In this document: positions 47,402 to 58,051 of the stretch, piece after piece
Position numbering within the stretch: position 1 is the first letter of the stretch
How the letters are laid out: each line of letters begins with the position of its first letter
DNA from: Chrysoporthe austroafricana
Lineage: Eukaryota > Ascomycota > Sordariomycetes > Diaporthales > Cryphonectriaceae
Direction: 5' to 3'
DNA length: 64,000 bases
NCBI GenBank assembly: GCA_001051155.2
Contig: JYIP02000005.1
Coordinates: 186,001-250,000 of the forward strand
Notes under the pieces: generated by a model
What the model saw: the letters and a program-made list of their open reading frames with translations, nothing else
What the model was told of the DNA's origin: nothing
Database searches by the model: none
Translations under genes and position numbers: made by a program

Positions 47402-48340
47402 GTGAACAAGGAGACCGATCAGCCGCCTGAGTCTGCCCCAGGACTCACCATTGTGTCTTCCTCGATTTCCATCTCTGCTGGGTTTACCCAGCAGGGTGAG
47501 GACAACAACATACCCGACCCCTCCAACTCTAGGCCGCTTACGAACCTCGACAGCATCCGTAGCCGATACAGCCGGTCTCTCAGGACAGCCTCGCCAACCG
47601 AGTCACAGCTTGCAGACTATGTCTATACGATCGAATGCGCTGGGAACGAAGCTACTACGGTGTTCGAAGCCGGCCAGAATCTACTCAAGAAATATCGCAA
47701 CGAGAAGTACAAAACATCTCTTAATCGGGCATTCGCGGATCTTCTACAAGACGCTGGCTTCAATCATGGCTTATCTGCTCCGCAGCCTGACCTTATCCAG
47801 GGTCTTAATCGGGAAGGGTATCTCCCCTTTCTGGTTCACAAGGATATCAGCAGTAGTGTTCTCTATAATAATAATGCCCATTCTATATCCCTATCTCATC
47901 TAGCTGGAGAATGAAAGGGCCCTGGCAAGGATATGAAGGAGGCGAGGGTTCAGAACGCTTATGATGGAGCAGCTCTTATCTATTCTAGGAACCAGGCTCT
48001 CTCCTACCTCGGGCAGCTAGATCCTCCAGGCCATGCCGAAGTCACAACATTAACTACAGATCGCACTACTCTCAACATCTTCGCTAAAACCTCACACGGC
48101 GGGTCGACTAAGGGACAAGAGAAGAGAGACAGGACTATGTCGCTCCCTCAGAGGATGATGGCAGGCTCGGCTCAAGTGCCCCCAGTACCTTGTCAAATCG
48201 ACAGTTCTTACAGGGTCATACTGAGGATACAAAGACGACAAGAGAGGGCTCAGGAACGAATAAGACTATGTTAGAGAGCGGTTGTACGCCCTGAGGGACC
48301 AGCTGAGGGGGCATTGGAGGCAACACCGCGGTGGTCTTAA
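47402..48340 (+). pseudogene. decayed DUF7924-like gene
   Basis: One frame reads ADYVYTIECAGNEATTVFE, RAFADLLQDAGFNHGLSAPQPDLIQGL and AHSISLSHLAGE, then a TGA at 47912, then continues in the same frame with KGPGKDMKEARVQNAYDGAALIY, DPPGHAEVTTLTTD and LNIFAKTSHGG. This order matches an uncharacterised fungal family (I believe DUF7924), where the stop position normally holds Trp, as in GEWKGPGKDM. A frameshift near 48260 precedes a final LYALRDQLRGHW-like segment. So the copy has one nonsense change and at least one frameshift. The first ATG is missing; the frame opens without one. Function of the family is unknown. Confidence 0.5.
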
Positions 48341-49310
48341 TGCCGCTATCGAGGGAGCTATACCTATGCTCAGCGCAGGGGCACACGCGGCGATGAACAC
48401 AAGCAAGGAGGGGGATGAAAGTTGCCATAAGATGACTTAGAGAGGGTTCCCGTAGTGACAGGGTAAGAGGACGTGGAGGTCATCAAGGTCTGATGTAAAG
48501 GTAATCGTGGCAATCTTTTATATGCTTAGCAGACCGGTTCAGGAGTTTCCTATCAAGTACAAAACTGTACCGATTATCGTCAGTCCATAATACTGAGGCT
48601 GGTCAGTAATGGTTGTGGGAGGACCCTCTGTCCCCAAAAGCACCACACATGCTCCCTATATAGCCCGTAAGACTAAGCGGGGAGGCGAGCGAGGACAGAA
48701 CTCTCCTAATAGAGGGTCAAAAACAACAAGGCAATGAGGTAAGATAAATATAACGAAAGGAGCCCAGAGCTATCCCTATACTCTGATCAGAGCAGAACGG
48801 ATAGAACTCGGCCCTCTCGAGGGCTAGCAAGGCAAAGAACAGAAGGGTTGCGAATCAGGATTTTTGACAGAAGGGCATATTAGTTCATATCCAACCATAC
48901 TCTTCTCTCGTCCTCTTGAGGGAACGAGGGAGGGGCATAGCCTATATATCAATATTTCGACGATGCCTCACATCTATTCAAGCGTGTATTAAAGAAAAGA
49001 GAGCGTTGTGTATCCCCTCCCTAGAGTATAGGAGGGGCTGAAGCTAAAAGTTAATCTACTTATAGGCTTAAATGGCGGGGTGTCCCCGGCATTAGGCCCC
49101 TGCACTGCTCACCACAACAGCGTGCAGGCCTTGCCCCCCTTTAACCACTAACGTCATTTTCAGTTACCTCTCCATCTTCCCTCCAAACACAATTCATAAC
49201 TCGGCGCTAAACCACCGCACGTCAACTCCAAATGGCAAGGTTCGCTCCCGAGACATCACATCACCAAACGGCTCGTTGCTTCCTCAATCTCGACCACTAG
49301 AGAGCCCCCA
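48341..49310. other. region without a supported gene
   Basis: No frame is convincing. A short inverted repeat (CCCCTCC / GGAGGGG) lies near 49013-49035, and 49080-49300 should contain the promoter of the trypsin-like protease gene. Confidence 0.35.
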
Positions 49311-51168
49311 ATGGAGAAGTCGACGGAGACAAAGATGGAGGAGAAGGTGTAGGGCACCTCTTCTTCTATTTTTGACGCCCGCACCAGCGTCTCCGACACG
49401 TTCGGGCTCGTCGCTCGTTACCTACCTACCACCGCAACACCAGCGCCCTCGACTGACGCGTTCTTCGTGACGACCCCGAAGCTTTCCTCAATCCTCCCCG
49501 GCAGTCACCCTGTTGTCACCACCTGGAAAGAAGGACCTCTGCGCTCGCAGCTCAAAGCTGTCCTTGACGCCAACGACGTCAAATTTACCCTGCTAGGTCT
49601 CTTCCGAGTGACCGATATCTGCCGTATCAATGATGATGATGCCGCTACTGTTGTCATCTCTATCCTTCCGGGCTCGCTGTCACTGGCCTCGGCGCGCTCC
49701 GTTATCTGCAAAGTCTGTTTCCTGCTGCAGAGGTGAGTTTGCGCGTGCCCCATTTATTCTCTCACCTTCCCAGTTCTCGACAAGGTGCTAGTGCGCGCGC
49801 GCGTTTGCTCGTAGCCACGATCTTCAGGACTCAGTTGCCGTCGAGCTTATAGAGGGTGGCTTCGTCCGTTACGACACTACTAGCGACTATGTCCTTAACA
49901 AGCGATATATGGATGGCCAGGGCGTGAGCTTCGAGGACACCTACCGCGCACATCCATTCCCCGGTACCAGCCTCGGCCCATCGTTGTTCGACACGTCAGG
50001 CACTCTTGGATGCTACCTGAAGCTTGAGCGCCTTCAAAGTGATGGCACAAAGGAGGTCAAGTTTCTTGCTGTCACGAATCATCATGTCGTCTGTCCCGGT
50101 GAGTCTCCCCCGCCGAAGCTGAACTATGCGATACACCAGGAAAATTGACAATGAGAATAGACCGCATCGACGGCGTTACAGTCTCTGCCAACGAACATCC
50201 TTTGATTGAGCACCCTTCTTCTGCTGATTCGACTCGCTGGATTGCTTCTCTACAAGCACATGAGCGCTATCTGGAGGTTCGCATAACAGGAGTAGAGAAC
50301 GATAGCGGCTTCTTCCGTCTCCCTTGCACGAAGACCGACCTCGAGCAGGATCTCCAAGCAGAGCGCGACCGACTGGCCATGGCCCACTCTGCCCCGCGCT
50401 TCTTTGGCTCAGTACTAGCCACCTCGGGCCTGGCTACGTACTTGCATGGAGAGAATCAGCAAGTTCGATCACACCTTGACTGGGGCTTGGTGGAGGTTGA
50501 CAGTTCGCGTCTTCCCAGTCACCCGGCTACCATCACTAACGTGAGTTTCATCTCTGTCAGTCGATCAGAAGCCTGAACCGTTCCTGAACCTGGCCCTTTT
50601 TCCGATCCCATCGGTGGGGTCATATAATGCTAATGATTATGGCTCACAACAGTATCCCGCTCGACATGTCCTCGAGATGCTCGACCACGAGCAAATGAAG
50701 CACAACCTCACGGCCAACAGTCATGACAACCTTGTCTTCAAGGTCGGCCGTACCACTGGTGTCACCTTTGGACAAGGGGCCGGTATCGAGATGCTAGTCC
50801 GAGAGTACAAGAGTTCCGACGGGATTATGGAGGTGACCGAGGTGACCGAGCACGGCATCCTAGGCGTCGGATCAACTGACTTCGCTCAACCCGGCGACTC
50901 TGGCGCTTTGGTGTGCGACCCTCGCAACAACCCAGTCGGCTTGGTCTTTGGCGGCTTCGCGAATGATGCGAGCCCAGCTTCAGATCGGAAGCTATCCATT
51001 TCAGTCCTAGAGAAATCGGCCAACGTCACATTCCGATCCAAGAAACGCCCTGTATCTCTCCGCGGCCTCTGCCTTCACACCCCTTTCGCTGTCGTCCTGG
51101 ATAGCATGCGCGCTACGTTGGCTGTGGCATTCGGGGATGATGCATTCGAACTCTCATTTGTTGCCTAA
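49311..51168 (+). CDS. trypsin-like serine peptidase domain protein, early in-frame stop
   Basis: Four exons (49311-49732, 49815-50098, 50140-50540, 50653-51168) join into 540 codons. Chymotrypsin-fold marks are FLAVTNHHVVCPG (catalytic His), LDWGLVEVDSS (probable Asp) and QPGDSGALVCDP (catalytic Ser), with VGRTTGVTFGQ between them. No signal peptide, so it should be intracellular; fungal proteins of this kind are uncharacterised and the fold recalls Ssy5-like proteases. Oddity: codon 14 is TAG (49350-49352), while the rest of the frame is clean. A weak GT-AG intron (49319-49387) would remove the stop and keep the frame, or the copy has lost its start. It is thus either a live gene with an extra intron or a very young pseudogene. 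Confidence 0.65.
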
Positions 51169-52389
51169 CTAGATGTAGTTGAGAGGATCAACTCTGTGAC
51201 GACTTCTTTGGCAGATTAACTCTACCTTGGCGCCTATCACTTGGGGACTCCTACCTTATCAATCATGTGCATTAAGACCGTCCAAGCCTCCCTTCCTATG
51301 TGGCGTGGAGAACATAGCAAAGCCATGAGTATGCAGGTACTTTAAGGTCGAAGAACCTCGAGAAGTAAGGGAGTCATCGGAGGTAATGTCAGTCAGATCT
51401 TGCATGGCGGTCTTGTCAATTCTTGAGGTGACTATCGGGAAACACTTCATTCTCGAAGCCAAATAAATAATTTCAAATCTCCTTCTTGTCTCTTGTTGGA
51501 TTGTGCTGTGTTTTGTCGTTCCTCTTACGGATTAGGAGCTCCAGCTATGATAATATCTCAAATCTCAACGCATGTAGGTGGTATGAAGATGCTGGCCAGG
51601 TGTCTAAGTTGCTACATGAGTCTGTATACTATGGTATATATACGGGGAAGCATGTAGCTGTGAATAAGGTAAAGTACAAAACAGGTCACGGGAAGGGACA
51701 TCGCGCGAGGACCAAGTTGCAGATCTCGTCGGCGTCTTGCGGTAATAGTATGCTTGGGCATTATCACGAGCTAGCGCCAGTATGTAGAATCGCCGCCATG
51801 ATTGTTTGGAAGAGAGAGACTAGTTGGTGAGCTTTAGAAAGACGATGAGGGCGTGTTCTTCACCACGCCCTCGCCGAATCTGACCTGGGATCATGACGAC
51901 CACAGAGTGGTGTGAGCTGGAAGACAATACTGCCGAGACCATTCTCATTAGATATTGTCAGGACTAGGGAATATCTATGAAGAGAATCCATAAATGGCAA
52001 GACTTGACTGGAGTCCGTTCTGATTATACCCGATCCTGGACATTGTGCTTCACCTGCACTCACAACTACGGCATACTGGATCATGCAGGGTACTGGGGTC
52101 TGAACCAGCTCAAAGGGCACGGACTACTCAACAAAGACAGACAGACGTATGGGCTCTAACGGCCTCGTTGGCTCCGCACACTTTTGGTTCCCCCGACCGG
52201 CGTCACTGGCGTATGAGGGCCTTGCTTCACGCAGCCTGGGAGCCAGCGCGTAAGTTGGAACACGAGAAGATCAATCGCAAAAAGCGGGTAAGAGAGGACG
52301 AAGTAAGAGTTCCGCCGGCCGAAGCCAAGAAGCTTCGAGTGCTCTTGTCCGAGAAGGACGAGTAACACCCTGGTCTCCATATTAGCCAA
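51169..52389. other. region without a supported gene
   Basis: Several short frames on both strands (for example 51486-51830 and 52045-52365) have no recognisable family. The stretch may include the lost N-terminal part of the phosphotransferase relic that follows. Confidence 0.35.
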
Positions 52390-52900
52390 GGAATATAATT
52401 TCCTGTCATCATCCTGCTTGATTTCGGTAACCATCATATCGTCTCTTATCTCTCTTCTTATGTGAATCTTTTGCCTCACTGTAAGTCATAAGTCATCTAC
52501 GTGTGTGCTTCAGTCCACATGTGCGAAGATGCGATTGCATAGCGACTTCTTAGTAACGAACATTTTTGTCGACAAGAACAAGTTCGAAATCATCGATTGG
52601 TCTCTAGCGGCGATTATGCCATTCAGGATGTGTTTGGACATCCTCTTCGTAACCACGGGATACATGATCCGCAGCGGCTGGCATGACTATTCATGTAAGC
52701 TTCTGCTACAAAACACCTTCTAGAGGGAGTTCTGGGCTGTTTGTGGGATTAAAGGGGAGGAATACTGGGGCCGAATATATGGTCTAGTTAGAGTAGCAGG
52801 CAGGATTGGCGCAATTCTTCGGTTAGCATTCCGACGTAGCGTCTATGAAGACGTTCTAGTATTGGAAAGCAGGGTGAAATAGCTGAGGGCGTGGTTTGGT
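52390..52900 (+). pseudogene. decayed aminoglycoside-phosphotransferase-like kinase fragment
   Basis: The frame reads LHSDFLVTNIFVD followed by FEIIDWSLA, the catalytic loop (HxDxxxxN) and the metal-binding Asp of the APH/choline-kinase-like fold, then PFRMCLDILFVTTGYM and, after a TAG at 52721, REFWAVCGIKGEEYWGRIY and IGAILRLAFRRS in the same frame. The stop falls where related fungal proteins have Trp. A second in-frame stop comes near 52878. The N-terminal ATP-binding half is not visible upstream. This is the C-terminal relic of one of the many fungal phosphotransferase-family genes, not an intact kinase. Confidence 0.55.
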
Positions 52901-53649
52901 GAACAAATAGTAGAACTTACCTGAGGCAGGCTTCGCAACTAGGCAACACTTAGGAAATGGAGTATTGTGATCATAGAGTACTTCTCGTGGGATTGAAAAT
53001 CTATATAATCCCGCCTAGCCACCGGACGTTATGAGATCTTATCCTCCTCCTCATCGTACCCCTCCCCCCCTTTTTAAACAGTCTTGTGCACGGTCCTGTG
53101 ATTCTGTTCCTGGCTCGCCCACCTTTATATATCTCATTGCTAACTGCTGCGGACCTGGCGTGTGTAGTCTAGTCTCCATTCGAGACGGCAAGGCCGTATC
53201 CGCTTCAAGTGTCGCGGATTCTCCACAAACTCACTGTTCCACTATCCTCTCCCTTGTTCCACTAGTCCGTCTCTGCCGGATCTTGATGTCATTCCAGCTC
53301 AAAAAAGACGGGTCCTCCCCGCGCCACCTATCCCTACGATCATATTCAGATTGGTCTGCAAAGGGATTTTGCGAGAACGTCCCCGCATAAGTCCATTTTA
53401 TCGCCAACCTCCGTCGCCCTAACCATCGCCAAAGAGAGTTCCATTCCGCTTCTCCGACAGAGACTTTCCAGGAGAATGATACTCAAGTCAAGGATGAAGA
53501 CGATGTGGAATTACACGTTTCGACAATCAGTGAAGCAAAGTATATCGACCATCTACATGCGAACTTGAGCCGCCGACGGACGACACTATAACACCAGCTA
53601 AGCCGGATAATTACAGCGCGTACCTTTCACAACTCGATCGATGCTCGAT
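52901..53649. other. region without a supported gene
   Basis: One frame of 119 codons at 53031-53390 has no recognised family; it may be debris of the monooxygenase gene downstream. No RNA or repeat recognised. Confidence 0.3.
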
Positions 53650-54090
53650 AAGCTTCACCTCAAGCTTGGTTTCGGGATTGCCGCTAGCAAGAGATGTTAG
53701 TTCGGAGGAATTCCGTACGATCTTTCGTAAATACTGCGCTCCAGTTCAAAAACTGGTGGACAATATCCAACGATACGGTTACTTTAGCAGAACAAGCCTA
53801 TTATCTCTTATTCATTGTGCATTTATTGCTTTTGATTGGCGATGCCTCCCGTCAGCTGTCTGGCGCATTCGGAACAGAAATAGCATTTGCGTTCGAAGAC
53901 GCATATGCTCTTGCAGGTTCAATCGTATAAGCAATTTCCGCTAAGAGGAACCTATCAGACGGTCTAATTCTTTTCACAAAGTACATTCACTACATTATAT
54001 TGCTCTTTATAAAACGCTAAATGAAATTGGAGAGCATTTCAGACAATTTGACGAAGCAGAGCTGCCGCTTGCGGATTATATAGCCTCCTG
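53650..54090 (+). pseudogene. decayed FAD-dependent monooxygenase, C-terminal part
   Basis: Pieces of one protein appear in shifted frames: SSEEFRTIFRKYCAPVQKLV, then LLLIGDASRQLSGAFG with FAFEDAYALAGSI (the GD motif that binds FAD ribose and the following helix), a TAA, AISAKRNLSDGLILF, and finally ALYKTLNEIGEHFRQFDEAELPLADYIAS. This is the order of the last third of salicylate-hydroxylase-like flavin monooxygenases. At least two frameshifts and one stop break it, and the N-terminal GxGxxG motif was not found in the 600 bases upstream. The sequence 53031-53390 may be part of the lost N-terminal region, but this is not supported. Confidence 0.6.
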
Positions 54091-54134
54091 AATCATGATT
54101 TTATCTTATACGAAATACGAAAAACGTCTCACGA

Positions 54135-54483
54135 TGTTATGAACCAACGAAAGGTTCAGGTAACAGGAACAGGCCGGGTCTGTGGACCCGAAACCAACGT
54201 GGCCCAGATCCAACATCCGCGGCAAGAAACCCTCTTATGTAAGAATGACAGGCATTCAGGATTACATAATCCAGGGTTAGGGTCCGCCTATACTGAATAT
54301 CAACATAGGCAGGCGATTTGGAATCGCCTATATAACCTAGGAACATAGGCAGGTTAGGAAGGACTGAGGAGCTGGATATATAAGATTGGACATTTTCCTA
54401 TTATCAGGATAGATTTCATAGTTGCTCTTCAGTCGTCAATCAAGTATTCCTCTAAGTATCAGTCTCAAGAGAAGTATCCAACA
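54135..54483 (+). mobile_element. candidate solo LTR, about 350 bases
   Basis: The stretch begins TGTTATGAACC and ends ATCCAACA, a TG...CA pattern typical of fungal LTR retrotransposon ends. Inside, a TATA-like TATATAAG near 54378 sits at the expected place of an R/U5 start, and the upstream half has a perfect hairpin (AGGCGATT / AATCGCCT, three-base loop, 54311-54329) and a twice-repeated AACATAGGCAGG. I found no matching second LTR, primer-binding site or clean target-site duplication (cacga before, cggat after). It would therefore be a solo LTR in an already decayed region, but the call rests on sequence style only. Confidence 0.4.
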
Positions 54484-55273
54484 CGGATAGTGAACACTTG
54501 CACCCTTCTTCCAACCGTTCCACTGCTGTATTTCCATATACGGTAGATTGTACTTGACACTGCCCTTGCCTAGCATAAACCTTGTGTGTACTAGGTCCTT
54601 GTGCTACCACGGTGCTCATTACACACGAATTCCGCAATGAAGCTACAGCCGGGTTTTGACTTCTGCTTTGTTAGAAGAAGATAAGGAGCGGTAAATTAGT
54701 GAATAAATGTCTTTTATAAACTACGCTCACTTTCAATTTATAATTCATGTTCCGCGTAAATATAAGGCGGAAAAACATATATAACGATTACGTATTATTC
54801 ATAATTAATGTACAGATCTAATAAGTAAACCCTCAGATAGGTGCAAGTGTATTAAAACGGCCGTGTTTCTATGACGGCGCTTACTGCGGGCAGGACAGCG
54901 GCAAGAAAGAGTTAAATGGAATATGAAGCACATACATGCATACCGAGTATCCAATAGAAGCCTTTCACAGCCAATCGTTGGTAAATTGTGGGGGCAGTGG
55001 GTATGACAATAAATGGATCCGGTTTCGAATCGCCCCATAGCGGAGGCGGTGACGTGTTATCTGCCCTGGTAGAGAATGGATGCATATTGTAGCATAGAAA
55101 TTACCCGTCATGCCATTCAGCAAAACTTTACTCGCGCTACAGGTGCTTCGGAAATTGTTCACAACATCAACTTTCCGAATACCTACAAATCCGCATCTAC
55201 CATTATATTTTTTACTTTACTTGGCTATCTACTGTCCACCTACCCTATCTCGTCACCTGCCGGGGCAATTATT
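54484..55273. other. AT-rich intergenic region, upstream of the PLD-like gene
   Basis: AT-rich from about 54690 to 54830. The reading frame of the next gene is open back to an ATG at 55076, but the additional 66 codons have no counterpart I know and may be leader sequence. Confidence 0.35.
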
Positions 55274-57586
55274 ATGGCAAAAGGCGGGCAGACAGCAGAG
55301 GCGGACCAAACCTGGAGGCCGTCGGCCGAGGATGCCGCTATTCAGGCCGCTGACGAGATGCTGGACGAGGAGATATTGAATGAAGGGCCTGGCGATAGGA
55401 AGACTGTTTCATCATCGAGGACATCTCCCGTCGCCCATCACAAGAAGACGAGCCGGAGACCGAAGTCCCAGGAGGACGAGACTTGGAAGCCGACAGATGA
55501 GGACCTTGAGGCCGAGGAGCTGGAAGTTCAGGAGATGGTCAACGACCAGCTATTAAGCGAGAGTGAAAAACCCAAAACTTCTCGAAAGAACATAAAATCC
55601 ACTGGTCGCAAGAAGACTGGCCCCCGATCTAGCCGCCAGGAAGATGAGACGTGGAGGCCAGATGGTGAAAAATCAGAAGATGAGGTTTTGGAAGACGAGG
55701 AACTCGAATCCGAAGACAGCACGAGTGACGAGCCCACGTCTGGAAAGCACACTCCCAGGAAAACCAAAAAGCGGCCTGCTGCAAGTTCCGCCGGGAGTCC
55801 GGTGCAGCACAAGAAGCCTGGACCCCGGCCCACACATCGCCTTACACCAGCCACCAACAAGAAGCCCCCCAACTTCCTTGTACAAGGCGAGAACCCTGAG
55901 GCCCTCTTCACATTCGCAGCATACCGGGGGGAAGGCATGTGTATGTTGGCTATGAATTGGAAAAGAGACACACCTCCCAAAGACTTCGTCGGGTTCGCTA
56001 TTGAGTACAAAGAACCTAAGTCAAACAAGTGGTGGCCAATCCCCAACTATCTCTCATTTCCCGGCGAGGCCGCCCGCTCAGGACCCGATGCTTATTCGAG
56101 TCGTCTATCGCCGATCCAAAGATTTCGTTGGGTGCACTTCCCATTCACCGTCGATGTCCCAGGATATTTCCGCTATCGCGTCACTCCTGTTTTCATGAAG
56201 AGCGAAGCCGAAAACCGCGAACTCAGCTATGGAGAGATGCAGGAGGTAGCTATTGAGCTCATGGCCGAGACGTACCCAGGCAAGATGAATATTGCCTTCA
56301 CGCGAGGCTTCATCTCATCAAAGGCTTTCGTCAAGAAATTCGGTGTCGATGGCGGTGTTGGAAGCATCCTTCCGGAGAAAGCCGATGAAGGCCTCGAATT
56401 CAAGCCTAAAGATCCGGAGATCGAAGAAAAGGCCTTGACCTGGATGGGATTTGAAGCTCGTGAAGTAATACTCGCTACGCTTGACACGGCTATCGAAGAT
56501 GCTACAGCCCAGGTTCGCGTGCTGGCATACGACTTCAATAACCCCGAGATAGTCCAGCGACTTCAAAGGCTCGGCAAACGTCTCAAGGTCATCATCGACG
56601 ATTCGAACTCACATAACAGCGCCAGCGACGCTGAATCAAAGGCCGCTGAAATGCTGCGGAAGACTGCAGGCAAGAATAACGTCCAACGCCAGCACATGGG
56701 GAACCTGCAGCACAATAAAATTATCGTTGTAGACGGCGAAAGGACAAAGATCGCTATTGGGGGGTCGACTAACTTCTCGTGGCGTGGCCTTTACGTTCAG
56801 AATAACAACCTTGTTGCCCTTCAGGGAGCTCAACCGGTGGATGTATTCAATAAGGCCTTCGACAATTACTGGGCGCACCCCAACGACACCGACGGCTTCT
56901 ACAAGACCGCATCCGCACAATGGGTTGACCTTGGTCTCAAAGACCTCGATGCCCAAGTGACATTCTCCCCTCATAGCTCCAACGCTGGCACCCTTGACGA
57001 CATCGCATCCGACATCAAGGCCGCTGAGTCTAGCCTATTTTACTCTCTGGCATTCTTCTACGAGACTCCTGGCGTTATCCGTGACGCCATCGAGCAGAAG
57101 ATGTCGCAGAAAGGCATCATGGTCTATGGTCTATCCGACAAATCCGTCGGCGGGCTCGACGTCCAAACCAACGATGGCAACCCTCCCATAGCCTACCCCG
57201 AAGATTTCGACAATGAGTCCGCGGGCGGCTCGGGTGCAAGGATGCACCATAAGTTTGTGGTCCTTGACTTCAACAAGCCGACCGCGCGCGTGTACACGGG
57301 CTCCCACAATTTCAGCGTGGCGGCTGACACAAAGAATGGCGAAAACCTATTCCTCATCAGGGATCAGCGCGTGGCAACAGCGTACATGATCGAGGCCGTG
57401 TCCATGTTTGACCACTATGAAGTCCGTGACCACGTGCAAAAGAAGAAGAAGGCAGAGGCCAAAGGTGAGGCGCATACCATTCATTTGAAATTGCCACCAG
57501 GGAAAAACAAGGGGGACAGGCCATGGTGGGATCAATACTGGACTGTAAAGCAGAAGATACATGACCGTCAGATGTTTGGAGTTTGA
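55274..57586 (+). CDS. phospholipase-D-fold (two HKD motifs) protein with repeated acidic N-terminus
   Basis: One intronless frame of 770 codons. Residues up to about 210 are charged and low in complexity, with three related units that start DQTWRPSAED, DETWKPTDED and DETWRPDGEK, each followed by Glu/Asp-rich residues and a basic linker. The remainder is a single conserved domain block: NPEALFTFAAYRGEGMCML, then the first HKD motif (LQHNKIIVVDG, followed by GGSTNFSWRG) and the second (MHHKFVVLDF, followed by GSHNFS). These are the active-site signatures of the PLD superfamily, which hydrolyses or transfers phosphodiesters. The block resembles bacterial PLD-like proteins more than eukaryotic PLD1 or PLD2. 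No membrane helix from this start. Substrate unknown. A poly(A) tract follows 58 bases after the stop. Confidence 0.85.
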   Translation: MAKGGQTAEADQTWRPSAEDAAIQAADEMLDEEILNEGPGDRKTVSSSRTSPVAHHKKTSRRPKSQEDETWKPTDEDLEAEELEVQEMVNDQLLSESEKPKTSRKNIKSTGRKKTGPRSSRQEDETWRPDGEKSEDEVLEDEELESEDSTSDEPTSGKHTPRKTKKRPAASSAGSPVQHKKPGPRPTHRLTPATNKKPPNFLVQGENPEALFTFAAYRGEGMCMLAMNWKRDTPPKDFVGFAIEYKEPKSNKWWPIPNYLSFPGEAARSGPDAYSSRLSPIQRFRWVHFPFTVDVPGYFRYRVTPVFMKSEAENRELSYGEMQEVAIELMAETYPGKMNIAFTRGFISSKAFVKKFGVDGGVGSILPEKADEGLEFKPKDPEIEEKALTWMGFEAREVILATLDTAIEDATAQVRVLAYDFNNPEIVQRLQRLGKRLKVIIDDSNSHNSASDAESKAAEMLRKTAGKNNVQRQHMGNLQHNKIIVVDGERTKIAIGGSTNFSWRGLYVQNNNLVALQGAQPVDVFNKAFDNYWAHPNDTDGFYKTASAQWVDLGLKDLDAQVTFSPHSSNAGTLDDIASDIKAAESSLFYSLAFFYETPGVIRDAIEQKMSQKGIMVYGLSDKSVGGLDVQTNDGNPPIAYPEDFDNESAGGSGARMHHKFVVLDFNKPTARVYTGSHNFSVAADTKNGENLFLIRDQRVATAYMIEAVSMFDHYEVRDHVQKKKKAEAKGEAHTIHLKLPPGKNKGDRPWWDQYWTVKQKIHDRQMFGV

Positions 57587-57644
57587 TCTACCCTACGCGG
57601 CTAGAGTCACAACATAGAAGGACCGTCTTGAACTACAGGCATGC

Positions 57645-57667
57645 AAAAAAAACAAAAAAAAAAAAAA

Positions 57668-57729
<62 letters not shown>
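57645..57729 (+). repeat. poly(A) tract, A8-C-A14-C-A61
   Basis: A near-pure A run on the coding strand of the PLD-like gene, starting 58 bases after its stop codon. The run is flanked on both sides by ATGCAA. It could be a reverse-transcribed poly(A) tail, a simple replication-slippage expansion, or an assembly artefact. Confidence 0.85.
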
Positions 57730-57731
<2 letters not shown>

Positions 57732-58051
57732 CAACGCTATGATAGCTGTCAGCGTAGATTGCAAAATGAGCAGGAGTTCGCGCTTTACGTATCAGGGTTC
57801 CTATCAAAAGTGTGGTCAGGACGGTTGAGGTAGAATCTTGAATTATGATTGAAGCTGCATACCGACCCTTCGCTACTTCGCCTTCGTCTCTCCTTCGTAA
57901 CAGAGCGTCGTATGGCTGAAGCTTAGCTGTATGATACTCTAAGATTTACTAACCCCAATTTACAATTGCCATCCCTGAATGTCCTCCGTCTGAGACTGTC
58001 GAAATGAACAATTCGCTCCATAATTATAGCAGACTAATGTGAAGAGTCGCT
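57730..58051. other. intergenic region between convergent PLD-like and small-peptide genes
   Basis: Holds the 3' flanks of both genes. No frame or repeat beyond the poly(A) tract is supported. Confidence 0.35.

Noticed and set aside
49788..49806. Alternating GC tract (Z-DNA-like) in the first intron of the protease gene
   Set aside because: Short and within an intron; too weak to call a functional site.
57583..57828. Lysine-rich frame and its phenylalanine-rich antisense over the poly(A) tract
   Set aside because: Translation of a homopolymer, not a protein.
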